Under the pieces are notes generated by a model. It was not told the origin of the DNA. It searched no databases and was given only the letters and a program-made list of their open reading frames with translations. Positions 33,548 through 43,841 of a stretch of 64,000 bases of DNA are shown here, one piece after another. The position numbers were made by a program, and so were the translations under genes. Source of the stretch: Rugamonas brunnea (GTDB lineage: Bacteria; Pseudomonadota; Gammaproteobacteria; Burkholderiales; Burkholderiaceae_D); contig NZ_JACEZT010000003.1 of the NCBI RefSeq assembly GCF_014042345.1, forward strand, positions 310,001 to 374,000. The letters run 5' to 3'. Every line of letters starts with the position of its first letter. Positions within the stretch are counted from its first letter, which is position 1.

Positions 33548-35608
33548 ATGTCCAAAGCACCACAATTCGGCCTCAACGTCCCGCAAAGCGCCGCCGTCAC
33601 CTATCTCGACGGCCCGTGCCTGGTGCTGGCCGGCGCCGGTTCCGGCAAGACCCGGGTGATCACGCAGAAGATCGCCCACCTGATCGAGGACCGCGGCTAC
33701 GATCCGCGCACCATCGCCGCGCTGACCTTCACCAACAAGGCGGCGCTGGAGATGCAGGAGCGTATCGCCAAGCTGCTCAAGCAGCCACGCCAGGCCAAGC
33801 AGTTGACCGTGTCCACCTTCCACTCGCTGGGCGTGAAGATCCTGCGCCAGGAAGCGAATGGACTGGGCCTGAAGGACCGCTTTTCCATCATGGACAGCGA
33901 CGATTGCGCCTCGCTGGTGCAGGACCTGGCCATCACCACCGACAAGCAGCTGATCCGCCGCATCCAGACCGATATTTCGCTGTGGAAGAACGGCCTGGTC
34001 GATCCCGAGGTGGCGCTGGAGCGGGCCAAGGACGAGGACGAGGCCCAGTCGGCCCGCATCTACCGCAGCTACGTGGCCACGCTGTCGGCCTACCAGGCCG
34101 TCGATTTCGACGACCTGATCCGCCTGCCCGTGGAACTGTTCCGCAACAACGAGGCCATCCGCGACAAGTGGCAGCGCCGCCTGCGCTACCTGCTGATGGA
34201 CGAGTACCAGGACACCAACACCTGCCAGTATGAGCTGGTCAAGCTGATGGTGACGGGCATCGGCAAGAAGCCCATGTTCACGGCCGTGGGCGACGACGAC
34301 CAGGCCATTTACGCCTGGCGCGGCGCGTCGGTGGAGAACCTGAAGACCTTGCAGACCGACTTCCCCAACCTGGAAGTGATCAAGCTCGAACAGAACTACC
34401 GCTCGACCACCCGCATCCTGCAGGCGGCCAACGCCGTGATCGGCAACAACCCTAAACTGTTCGAGAAGTCGTTGTGGTCCGAGCACGGGCTGGGCGAGCC
34501 GATCAAGGTGCTGGGCATGGCCAATGACGACCAGGAGGCCGAACAGGTGGCCATCATGATCTCGGCCGACCGTTTCGAGCGCAAGAACAAATGGTCCGAC
34601 TACGCCATCCTGTACCGGGGCAACCACCAGGCCCGCGTGATCGAGCAGGCGCTGCGCAAGGAACGCATCCCGTACACGATATCGGGCGGCCAGAGCTTCT
34701 TCGACAAGGCCGAGATCAAGGACATCATCAGCTATCTGCGCCTGCTGGCCAACACGGACGACGACCCGGCCTTCATCCGCGCCGTCACTACGCCGCGCCG
34801 GGGCGTGGGCCAGTCCACGCTGGAAGTGCTGGGCACGTTCTCGGGCCAGTGGCAGTGCTCGCTGTTTGAGGCCGTGTTCAAGGGCGGCATCGAGGGCAAG
34901 CTCAACGAGCGCCAGCTCAAGCCGCTGCGCGACTTCTGCAATTTCATCAACAACCTCGAAGCGCGCGCCAGCCGCCCCGGCCCGTCCGGCAGCGGCGACA
35001 ACGCGGCCCAGGTGCTCGATGATTTGCTGGAAGCGATCAACTACGAAAACTATTTATACGATATGTTCGAGGAGCGCGCGGCCCAGGGCAAGTGGCAGAA
35101 CGTGCTGGAATTCACCAACTGGCTCAAGGACCGTGGCCGTGGCGGCAAGGACCGCGACGGCGAGGAAAAGAACGTGCTGGAACTGACCCAGATGGTGGCC
35201 CTGATGTCCATGCTCGAAGGCCAGGACGAGGACCCGGACGCGGTGCGCATGTCCACCCTGCACGCGTCCAAGGGGCTGGAATATCCGCACGTGTTCCTGG
35301 TCGGCTGCGAGGAAGGCATCCTGCCGCACAAGGGCGATGCCGACGCGCCGGCCGAAAGCATCGCGGCCCGCGTGCAGGAGGAGCGGCGCCTGATGTACGT
35401 GGGCATCACGCGCGCCCAGCGCACCTTGCAGATCACCTGGTGCAAGAAGCGCAAGCGTGCCGGCGAGCAAGTCCATTGCGACCCGTCGCGCTTCATCAAG
35501 GAAATGCAACTGGACGTGGGCACGGCCGCGCCCACCGAGTCTGAAGTGCTCACGCCCAAGGAACGGCTGGCGCGCATGAAAGCCTTGCTGACCACGCCCA
35601 AGGCTTGA
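33548..35608 (+). CDS. rep: ATP-dependent DNA helicase Rep (UvrD family)
   Basis: 686-residue superfamily 1A helicase, closest to Rep along its length. Motif I 'LAGAGSGKTR' (Lys34), Ia 'ALTFTNKAA', motif II 'LLMDEYQDTN' (Asp218-Asp222), III 'FTAVGDDDQAIYAWRGA', IV 'KLEQNYRST', V 'LHASKGLEYPHVFLVG', VI 'YVGITRAQ'. Rep helps forks through protein-bound and transcribed DNA. ATG 33548 gives family length; the longer in-frame extension (from 33389) overlaps the divergent gene and is rejected. Confidence 0.94.
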   Translation: MSKAPQFGLNVPQSAAVTYLDGPCLVLAGAGSGKTRVITQKIAHLIEDRGYDPRTIAALTFTNKAALEMQERIAKLLKQPRQAKQLTVSTFHSLGVKILRQEANGLGLKDRFSIMDSDDCASLVQDLAITTDKQLIRRIQTDISLWKNGLVDPEVALERAKDEDEAQSARIYRSYVATLSAYQAVDFDDLIRLPVELFRNNEAIRDKWQRRLRYLLMDEYQDTNTCQYELVKLMVTGIGKKPMFTAVGDDDQAIYAWRGASVENLKTLQTDFPNLEVIKLEQNYRSTTRILQAANAVIGNNPKLFEKSLWSEHGLGEPIKVLGMANDDQEAEQVAIMISADRFERKNKWSDYAILYRGNHQARVIEQALRKERIPYTISGGQSFFDKAEIKDIISYLRLLANTDDDPAFIRAVTTPRRGVGQSTLEVLGTFSGQWQCSLFEAVFKGGIEGKLNERQLKPLRDFCNFINNLEARASRPGPSGSGDNAAQVLDDLLEAINYENYLYDMFEERAAQGKWQNVLEFTNWLKDRGRGGKDRDGEEKNVLELTQMVALMSMLEGQDEDPDAVRMSTLHASKGLEYPHVFLVGCEEGILPHKGDADAPAESIAARVQEERRLMYVGITRAQRTLQITWCKKRKRAGEQVHCDPSRFIKEMQLDVGTAAPTESEVLTPKERLARMKALLTTPKA

Positions 35609-35731
35609 TCTGATAGCGGTTGGCACGCTTGCAGCCCCGTTTTGTCCAGTGCAAAAAAGTTTTACACCTTGATCTGACGCCGGTGCTACGATTCAATCAT
35701 GCCAATTCGGCATCGAGCAAGGGAGGCAAGC

Positions 35732-36196
35732 ATGTCACTACGCTGGAAACATTGGGCGCCAGGAATGCTGGTGCTGGCTGGCCTGCTGGGCCAGGTGCAG
35801 GCGGCCGAATACGCCACCAAGCCGGAAGCGGAGGCCATGGTGCGCAAGGGCTTGAACTATCTGAAAGCCAACGGCCGCGACAAGACCTACGCCGAGATCG
35901 ACAAACGTGACGGCCAGTTCGTCGACCGCGACCTGTACCTCGTGGTCTATGGCATGGATGGCGTGGTGCGCGCGCATGGCGCCAACCCCAGGATGATAGG
36001 CAAGAACCTGATGGAACTGAAGGATGTCGATGGCAAGTCCTTCATCCGGGAACGCGTCGCGCTGGCCCAGAAAAAGGCGCCGTTCTGGCAGGATTACAAG
36101 TTCACCAACCCCGTCACCGGCAAGATCGAACCGAAGTCCATGTACTGCGTGCCGGACGATGACTTGATCCTGTGCGGCGGGATCTACCTGAAGTAG
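35732..36196 (+). CDS. Secreted single Cache-domain protein
   Basis: 154 residues: a signal peptide (about 1-25, cleaved near VQAAEY) followed by one Cache-type sensory domain (about 28-154), recognisable from 'AEAMVRKGLNYLKANGRDKTYAEIDKRDGQFVDRDLYLVVYGMDGVV' spread and 'GANPRMIGKNLMELKD'. Such domains usually form the periplasmic sensor of chemoreceptors or kinases; here there is no transmembrane or output domain, so it is a free periplasmic protein. ATG 35732 follows GGGAGG. Two cysteines near the C-terminus (YCVPDDDLILCGG). Confidence 0.83.
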   Translation: MSLRWKHWAPGMLVLAGLLGQVQAAEYATKPEAEAMVRKGLNYLKANGRDKTYAEIDKRDGQFVDRDLYLVVYGMDGVVRAHGANPRMIGKNLMELKDVDGKSFIRERVALAQKKAPFWQDYKFTNPVTGKIEPKSMYCVPDDDLILCGGIYLK

Positions 36197-36239
36197 GCGC
36201 GGCGGGCGGTAGAATGCATGCTTTCATGCAGGAGTTACC

Positions 36240-36446
36240 GTGAGTACCGAAGAGCATTTCATCGATATCGAAATCAAACTGGCGCACCAGGAAGACCTGG
36301 TGGAAGCGCTGAACCAGCGTGTCTATGAGCAGCAACAGCAGATTGACAAGCTCGAACTGCTGTGCGCCACGCTGGCCCAGCGCCTGCGCGAACAGCCGCA
36401 GGGCGGCGGGGCCGGTATGCCCCATGAACGTCCGCCCCACTACTGA
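36240..36446 (+). CDS. slyX: SlyX family protein
   Basis: 68-residue SlyX-like protein, an almost entirely helical coiled coil: 'IDIEIKLAHQEDLVEALNQRVYEQQQQIDKLELLCATLAQRLRE' region and the typical C-terminus ending in 'PHY'. Start GTG 36240 behind GGAG. Function of SlyX is not established. Confidence 0.85.
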   Translation: MSTEEHFIDIEIKLAHQEDLVEALNQRVYEQQQQIDKLELLCATLAQRLREQPQGGGAGMPHERPPHY

Positions 36447-36453
36447 GCACGCA

Positions 36454-36490
36454 GTGCGCTTCCCCGGCCGCCTGGCCGGGGAAGCCGCAC
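36454..36490. terminator. Bidirectional terminator hairpin between slyX and icd
   Basis: Perfect 12-bp stem GCTTCCCCGGCC - GCCT - GGCCGGGGAAGC (36458-36485), extended by GTGC/GCAC flanks, between convergent genes. It lacks a strong T-run, so strength is uncertain. Confidence 0.6.
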
Positions 36491-36496
36491 CTTGCC

Positions 36497-38728
<2,232 letters not shown>

Positions 38729-38991
38729 AATGTTCCCTCGTAGATGGTAGGTACCCGCTGCCTGATATCGTGTTTCAGGCACGGACTTTTCGGGCGTCGC
38801 GCGGGGCGGCGGTGGGGTTTCCACGGCCCAAATGCGTATTTTAGACTCCCGCCTCTAGTTCGCGTAAGTCTTGTGATCATGAAGGCGCGCCGCCAGTGGG
38901 GGATTACGCGGGCGCGGCAGCACGGCGCCCGGGGGAAACGGGGCGCCGGATGGGGTACACTGACCACTCCATTCATTAACAAGGAGACAAG

Positions 38992-39372
38992 ATGTTCAGC
39001 CATATCATGGTCGGCGCCAACGACATTGAAAAATCGAAACAATTTTATGATGCCGTCCTGGGCGAGTTGGGCATTCCGCCAGGCAAGCTCGATGACAAGG
39101 GCCGGGTGTTCTACGTGACCAAGACCGGCGTGTTCGCCATCACCAAGCCGATCAACGGCGAGCCGGCCTGCCACGGCAATGGCGCCACCATCGGTTTCGC
39201 GGCGGAAACCCCGGAGATGGCCGACCGTTGGCACGCGGCCGGCGTGGCCAACGGCGGCGTGGCCTGCGAAGACCCGCCGGGTGAGCGCGCGAACGCGTAT
39301 GGCGCGTTGTACCTGGCCTATTTGCGCGATCCGTCGGGCAACAAGATTTGCGCGTTGAAGCGCATGGGCTAA
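38992..39372 (+). CDS. VOC/glyoxalase-like superfamily protein
   Basis: 126-residue single-domain vicinal-oxygen-chelate protein: 'MFSHIMVGANDIEKSKQFYDAVLGELGI' and a C-terminal 'LYLAYLRDPSGNKICAL' half, the two beta-alpha-beta-beta-beta modules. Metal ligands and substrate cannot be assigned; the family includes glyoxalases, dioxygenases and resistance proteins. TACACT 33 bp upstream may be a -10 element. Divergent from icd. Confidence 0.85.
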   Translation: MFSHIMVGANDIEKSKQFYDAVLGELGIPPGKLDDKGRVFYVTKTGVFAITKPINGEPACHGNGATIGFAAETPEMADRWHAAGVANGGVACEDPPGERANAYGALYLAYLRDPSGNKICALKRMG

Positions 39373-39460
39373 CTGGCCGGCGGCCGGGCGGGCCTGCACC
39401 GTCCGCTTTACCGAACAGGCGGACGACAGATGGCTTAAGCAACAAGTGCAAAGGGAAGAC

Positions 39461-40036
39461 ATGGGCAAAGGCAGACTGGAAGCGTTCAGCGACGGCGTGA
39501 TCGCCATCATCATCACCATCATGGTGCTGGAACTGAAGGTGCCGCACGGGGCCGACCTGGCGGCGCTGCTGCCGCTGCTGCCGGTGCTGCTCAGCTATGT
39601 GCTCAGCTTCATCTACGTGGGCATCTACTGGAACAACCACCACCACATGCTGCACGCCTCGTCCGTGGTCGATGGCTGCGTGCTGTGGGCCAATCTGCAC
39701 CTGCTGTTCTGGCTGTCGCTGATCCCGTTTGCCACCGGCTGGATGGGCGAGAACCATTTCGCGCCCGTGCCCGTCGCCTTCTACGGCGCCATGCTGTTCA
39801 TGGCGGCCGTGGCCTACCGCATCCTCGAACGCGCCCTCATCTCGCGCAATCCGCACAACCCCACGCTGGCGCTGGCCGTCGGCAAGGACCGCAAGAGCCT
39901 GATCTCGCCCGTGCTGTACCTGGCCGCTATCCCCTTGTCGTTCCTGCACGTGTGGGCTGCGTTCGCCATGTATGTGCTGGTGGCCGTGGTCTGGTTCGTG
40001 CCCGACCGGCGCATCGAGGCCCACCTGAAGCCGTGA
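39461..40036 (+). CDS. TMEM175-like potassium channel family protein
   Basis: 191-residue membrane protein with about five to six membrane segments. It has the bacterial TMEM175 hallmark 'RLEAFSDGVIAIIITIMVLEL' (FSDG in helix 1) and 'SFIYVGIYWNNHHHML'. Bacterial TMEM175 channels are K+-conducting. ATG 39461 follows AAGGGA; an upstream in-frame GTG adds five residues. Confidence 0.85.
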   Translation: MGKGRLEAFSDGVIAIIITIMVLELKVPHGADLAALLPLLPVLLSYVLSFIYVGIYWNNHHHMLHASSVVDGCVLWANLHLLFWLSLIPFATGWMGENHFAPVPVAFYGAMLFMAAVAYRILERALISRNPHNPTLALAVGKDRKSLISPVLYLAAIPLSFLHVWAAFAMYVLVAVVWFVPDRRIEAHLKP

Positions 40037-40180
40037 TCGTCCGGCGTGCCGGCAGGCGCGCTTGTGTGCGCTGCAACATTGCTTTCTGGTGAAAGTTGAT
40101 TGTCTCCCTGCTATCATCTGGCGCTCCCATGCTGCGCTACCCGCGCCAGCATCCCTTGGCGTCCTTTGAAAGATGAAAAC

Positions 40181-42337
40181 ATGCCCCGTCCTCAGATGCT
40201 CGTACTCGTGGCCAGCCTTGGCCTTGCCATGACCCAGTTCGCCCACGCCGCTGCGCCGGCCGCACCGGCCACCGCCATCAACGCCGCCGCGCTGGCCGGC
40301 AATCCCTTCCTCAAGCCCAGCACGCTGCCGTTCGGCTACCCGGCCTTCGACAAGATCAAGGACGAGCATTTCGCGCCCGCCTTCGCCGAGGGCATGCGCG
40401 TGCAGCTGGCCGAGATCGACGCCATCGCCAATAATCCCAAGCCGGCCACGTTCGACAACACCATCGTCGCCATGGAGCGTTCGGGCCGCCTGCTGGACCG
40501 CGTGCAGACCACGTTCCAGAACCTGCAGGGCGCCAACACCAATGACGCGCTGGACGCCATCGACCGCGACATGTCGCCCAAGCTGGCCGCCCACGGCGAC
40601 GCCATCTTCCTGAACGCCAAGCTGTTCGCGCGCGTCGACACCCTGTACGCGCAGCGCGACAAGCTGCACCTGAACCCGGAAGCCAAGCACCTGCTGGAGC
40701 GCTACCACACGGACTTCGTGCGCGCTGGCGCCAAGCTGTCGCCCGCCGACAAGGAAAAACTGAAAGCCATCAACGCCGACATCGCCAGCCTGCAGACGGC
40801 CTTTACCCAGAACGTGCTGAAGGAAGCCAACGCGTCGGCGCTGGTGGTGGACAACCGCGCCGACCTGGCCGGCATGACGGACGCGGCCATCGACACGGCG
40901 GCCGCCGCCGCCAAGGCCAAGGGCATGGACGGCAAGTTCCTGATCGCCATCACCAACACCACCGGCCAGGCGCCGCTGGCCGTGCTGAGCAACCGCGCCG
41001 TGCGCGAACGCCTGATGGCCGCCTCGCTGGCGCGCGGCAGCCACGGTGGCGAGTTCGACAGCCGCGACATCGTGCTCAAGATCGCCAAGGCCCGCGCCGA
41101 CAAGGCCGCGCTGCTCGGTTACGCCAACTTCGCCGCCTACGCGCTGGAAGACCAGACGGCCAAGACCACCACCGCCGTCAATACCCTGCTGGGCGAGCTG
41201 GCTAAGCCGGCCGTCAACAATGCGCGCAAGGAAGCGGCCGACCTGCAAACCGTGGCCAATGCCGAAGGCGGCAATTTCCAGATCGGCGCGGCCGACTGGG
41301 CCTACTACACGGACAAGCTGCGCGCCCAGCGCTTCTCGCTGGACGAGAACCAGCTCAAGCCCTACTTTGAACTCAACAACGTGCTGACCAAGGGCGTGTT
41401 CTACGCGGCCGGCAAGCTGTACGGCCTGTCGTTCAAGGAGCGCAAGGACCTGCCCGTGTACAACCCCGACGTGCGCGTGTTCGACGTCTTCGACGCCAAC
41501 GGCAAGCAGCTGGCCATCTTCATCGCCGACATGTACGCGCGCAGCAACAAGCAGGGCGGCGCGTGGATGAACGCCTACGTGTCGCAATCGAAGCTGCTGG
41601 GCACGCATCCGGTGGTGGCCAACCACCTCAACATTCCCAAGCCGGCCGCCGGCGAGCCGACGCTGCTGACCTATGATGAAGTGAAGACCGCCTTCCACGA
41701 GTTCGGCCACGCGCTGCACGGCATGTTCTCCAACGTGACCTATCCGCGCTTCTCGGGCACCAACGTGCCGAGCGACTTCGTCGAATATCCGTCGCAAGTG
41801 AACGAGATGTGGGCCGTGTGGCCGGAAGTGCTGGCCAACTACGCGACCCACTACAAGACCGGCGCGCCCATGCCCAAGGAATTGCTGGACAAGGTGATCG
41901 CGTCCAAGAAGTTCAACCAGGGCTTCATGACGACCGAATACCTGGCAGCCGCCCTGCTGGACCAGCGCTGGCACCAGCTGACCCCGGCCCAGATCCCGAC
42001 CGACGTGCTGGGCTTTGAAGCGACGGCCCTGAAGGACATGGGCGTGGACTTCGCGCCCGTGCCGCCGCGCTACCGTACCACTTACTTCTCGCACAGCTTC
42101 TCGGGCGGCTATTCGGCCGGCTACTACGCTTACCTGTGGAGCGAGAAGCTGGACGCCGATTCGGTGCTGTGGTTCAAGGAGAACGGCGGCCTGCTGCGCA
42201 AGAACGGCGACTGGTTCCGCAAGACCCTGCTGTCGCGCGGCGGCACGGACGACGCGCTGCAACTGTTCCGCGATTTCCGCGGCCGCGACGCCATCATCGC
42301 GCCGCTGCTCGACCGCCGCGGCCTGAACGCCCAGTAA
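40181..42337 (+). CDS. Exported M3 family metallopeptidase (peptidyl-dipeptidase-like)
   Basis: 718-residue M3 peptidase with zinc motif HEFGH (His506, Glu507, His510) in 'AFHEFGHALHGMF'. A signal peptide (about 1-22, ending FAHA) predicts a periplasmic enzyme; the closest known pattern is Dcp, which removes C-terminal dipeptides, rather than cytoplasmic oligopeptidase A. Typical later motifs 'SHSFSGGYSAGYYAYLWSE' and 'FRKTLLSRGG' are present. ATG 40181 places the signal peptide at the N-terminus. Confidence 0.92.
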   Translation: MPRPQMLVLVASLGLAMTQFAHAAAPAAPATAINAAALAGNPFLKPSTLPFGYPAFDKIKDEHFAPAFAEGMRVQLAEIDAIANNPKPATFDNTIVAMERSGRLLDRVQTTFQNLQGANTNDALDAIDRDMSPKLAAHGDAIFLNAKLFARVDTLYAQRDKLHLNPEAKHLLERYHTDFVRAGAKLSPADKEKLKAINADIASLQTAFTQNVLKEANASALVVDNRADLAGMTDAAIDTAAAAAKAKGMDGKFLIAITNTTGQAPLAVLSNRAVRERLMAASLARGSHGGEFDSRDIVLKIAKARADKAALLGYANFAAYALEDQTAKTTTAVNTLLGELAKPAVNNARKEAADLQTVANAEGGNFQIGAADWAYYTDKLRAQRFSLDENQLKPYFELNNVLTKGVFYAAGKLYGLSFKERKDLPVYNPDVRVFDVFDANGKQLAIFIADMYARSNKQGGAWMNAYVSQSKLLGTHPVVANHLNIPKPAAGEPTLLTYDEVKTAFHEFGHALHGMFSNVTYPRFSGTNVPSDFVEYPSQVNEMWAVWPEVLANYATHYKTGAPMPKELLDKVIASKKFNQGFMTTEYLAAALLDQRWHQLTPAQIPTDVLGFEATALKDMGVDFAPVPPRYRTTYFSHSFSGGYSAGYYAYLWSEKLDADSVLWFKENGGLLRKNGDWFRKTLLSRGGTDDALQLFRDFRGRDAIIAPLLDRRGLNAQ

Positions 42338-42372
42338 GCGCAAGGGGGCGGCAACGTCCGCGCTACAATGGA

Positions 42373-42408
42373 GGGCCAGTCGCGCCACGGGCGCGGCTGG
42401 CCCTTTTT
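42373..42408 (+). terminator. Strong rho-independent terminator after the M3 peptidase
   Basis: 14-bp stem starting GGGCCAG (42373) and ending CTGGCCC (42403), with one G-U pair and an ACG loop, followed by TTTTT (42404-42408). Confidence 0.85.
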
Positions 42409-42476
42409 CCATGTGCCGGCGCAAGCGGGCCACAGGAAACAGGGCTGCCCACCCCGAATTTGAGTAAGATGGAACC

Positions 42477-42689
42477 ATGAACAAACCCAGCCTGGACGGC
42501 GTCACCCTGGAAGCCATCGTCACCCGCCTGCAAGCCCATTATGGATGGGAACAACTGGCCTTGCGGATTGACATCAACTGCTTCATCAGCGACCCTAGCA
42601 TCAAGTCGAGCCTGAAATTCCTGCGCAAGACCCCGTGGGCCAGGAAGAAGGTGGAAGACCTGTACCTCGCGACCACATTCACCAATTGA
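42477..42689 (+). CDS. VF530 family (DUF2132) DNA-binding protein
   Basis: 70-residue protein of the VF530/DUF2132 family: '[31 protein letters not shown]' followed by the highly conserved '[22 protein letters not shown]'. Members are described as small DNA-binding proteins from structural work; biological role unknown. ATG 42477; 13 bp before the DUF4404 gene, probably one transcript. Confidence 0.88.
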   Translation: MNKPSLDGVTLEAIVTRLQAHYGWEQLALRIDINCFISDPSIKSSLKFLRKTPWARKKVEDLYLATTFTN

Positions 42690-42702
42690 CCGGAAACTGA
42701 AA

Positions 42703-42984
42703 ATGGACAGCAATCTCAAAGCATCGCTCACTTCCCTGCACCACCGCCTGGCCTCGGCCGGTCCCGTGGATGAGGAATTGCTGGAACTGCTGCAGCAGCT
42801 CGACGGCGATATCAAGGCCCTGATGGAACGGGCGCCGGCCCAGCGCGCGGCCGACGCCGGCACCACCACCTACGGCCTGGCCGAGCGCACCCAGGAACTG
42901 TCGGCCAAATTCGCCGCCAAGCATCCGCAACTGGAACCGGCCTTGCGCGAGCTGGGCAACATCCTGTCCAGCATGGGCATCTGA
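42703..42984 (+). CDS. DUF4404 family protein
   Basis: 93-residue, mostly helical protein matching DUF4404: 'LASAGPVDEELLELLQQLDGDIKALM' and 'ELSAKFAAKHPQLEPALRELGNILSSMGI' at the C-terminus. No function is known. It follows the VF530 gene closely on the same strand. Confidence 0.85.
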   Translation: MDSNLKASLTSLHHRLASAGPVDEELLELLQQLDGDIKALMERAPAQRAADAGTTTYGLAERTQELSAKFAAKHPQLEPALRELGNILSSMGI

Positions 42985-43030
42985 ACACCTGGCGCCCGTA
43001 CTGCGCACCCCGCGTGCGCACTGCGCGCGC

Positions 43031-43067
43031 ATAAGAAAGCCGGCCTGCGCACGCGCGCCAGGCCGGC
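43031..43067 (-). terminator. Terminator of the DUF1269-like gene
   Basis: On the minus strand, GCCGGCCTG (43067-43059) pairs with CAGGCCGGC (43047-43039) around an 11-nt GC-rich loop and is followed by TTTCTTAT. A second hairpin CCCGGGGC-N5-GCCCCGGG (43079-43099) lies closer to the gene. Confidence 0.65.
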
Positions 43068-43108
43068 CGGAATGAGAACCCGGGGCCGGTAGCCCCGGGC
43101 AGCCAGCG

Positions 43109-43621
43109 TTACGGAAACGCCAGCATCGGCGGTTCAATACCGCCAAAGCTGATTTCGGGATGGCGCTTGGCGATCATGTCTTCGATTTCATCCACGCGCC
43201 GCACCGGCACGTCCACGATCAACAGCACCTGCCCTTGTTCGATACGGCTGGAGAACTGCTTGAGCCGCGTATTCGGCACGGCGGCCGCGTTCATGCCGGA
43301 AGCCCAGCCCCCGAACAGCGCGCCGCCCAGGGCGACCAGCAGGATGGCGGCCGTGCGCACCGTGTAGCCGTCGAGCGGGAACAGGGTCAGGAACACGCCT
43401 GCCGCCAGCCCCACCACGCCGCCGATGATGATGCCCAGCTGGGCGCCGTGCACCACGTCCGTTTTCTGCAGGATGTTCACGTCCGGCATGTCGGCCGGCA
43501 GCGTGCCGTCGCGGGCCATGAAGCGCATGTGGCTGATCTCGATACGGGCCAGCAGCAGTTCGTCGAGCATGGCGCGGGCGCTGGCGATGTCGGGCAGCAT
43601 GAAATAGAGGCGGCGTCGCAT
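43109..43621 (-). CDS. DUF1269-like membrane protein
   Basis: 170-residue protein: a soluble N-terminal part (about 1-62, 'RRRLYFMLPDIASARAMLDELLLARIEISHM'), two membrane segments in Gly/Ala-rich sequence (about 64-110) and a C-terminal soluble part (about 118-170). The arrangement fits DUF1269/general-stress-17M-like proteins. ATG 43621 with GGGAGG upstream is clear. Function unknown. Confidence 0.75.
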   Translation of the reverse strand: MRRRLYFMLPDIASARAMLDELLLARIEISHMRFMARDGTLPADMPDVNILQKTDVVHGAQLGIIIGGVVGLAAGVFLTLFPLDGYTVRTAAILLVALGGALFGGWASGMNAAAVPNTRLKQFSSRIEQGQVLLIVDVPVRRVDEIEDMIAKRHPEISFGGIEPPMLAFP

Positions 43622-43841
43622 GGTGACCTCCCGGTTGATTGGTTGGAGCAAGTTGCCACGTTTCAGTTATAGCAAAGATGACCGGTAAATCAATGGGACT
43701 CTGACATGACTTGTCGCAGCGCCATGTTTGCCAGCTCAGCCACAAGTAATTGAATAATAAAAGAATTCCGGAAACGGCTTGCCCAAAAAACGGGCAATTG
43801 GTGCGCGGCATCATGGCATTTCCGGTACAATGTCGTCCGAT

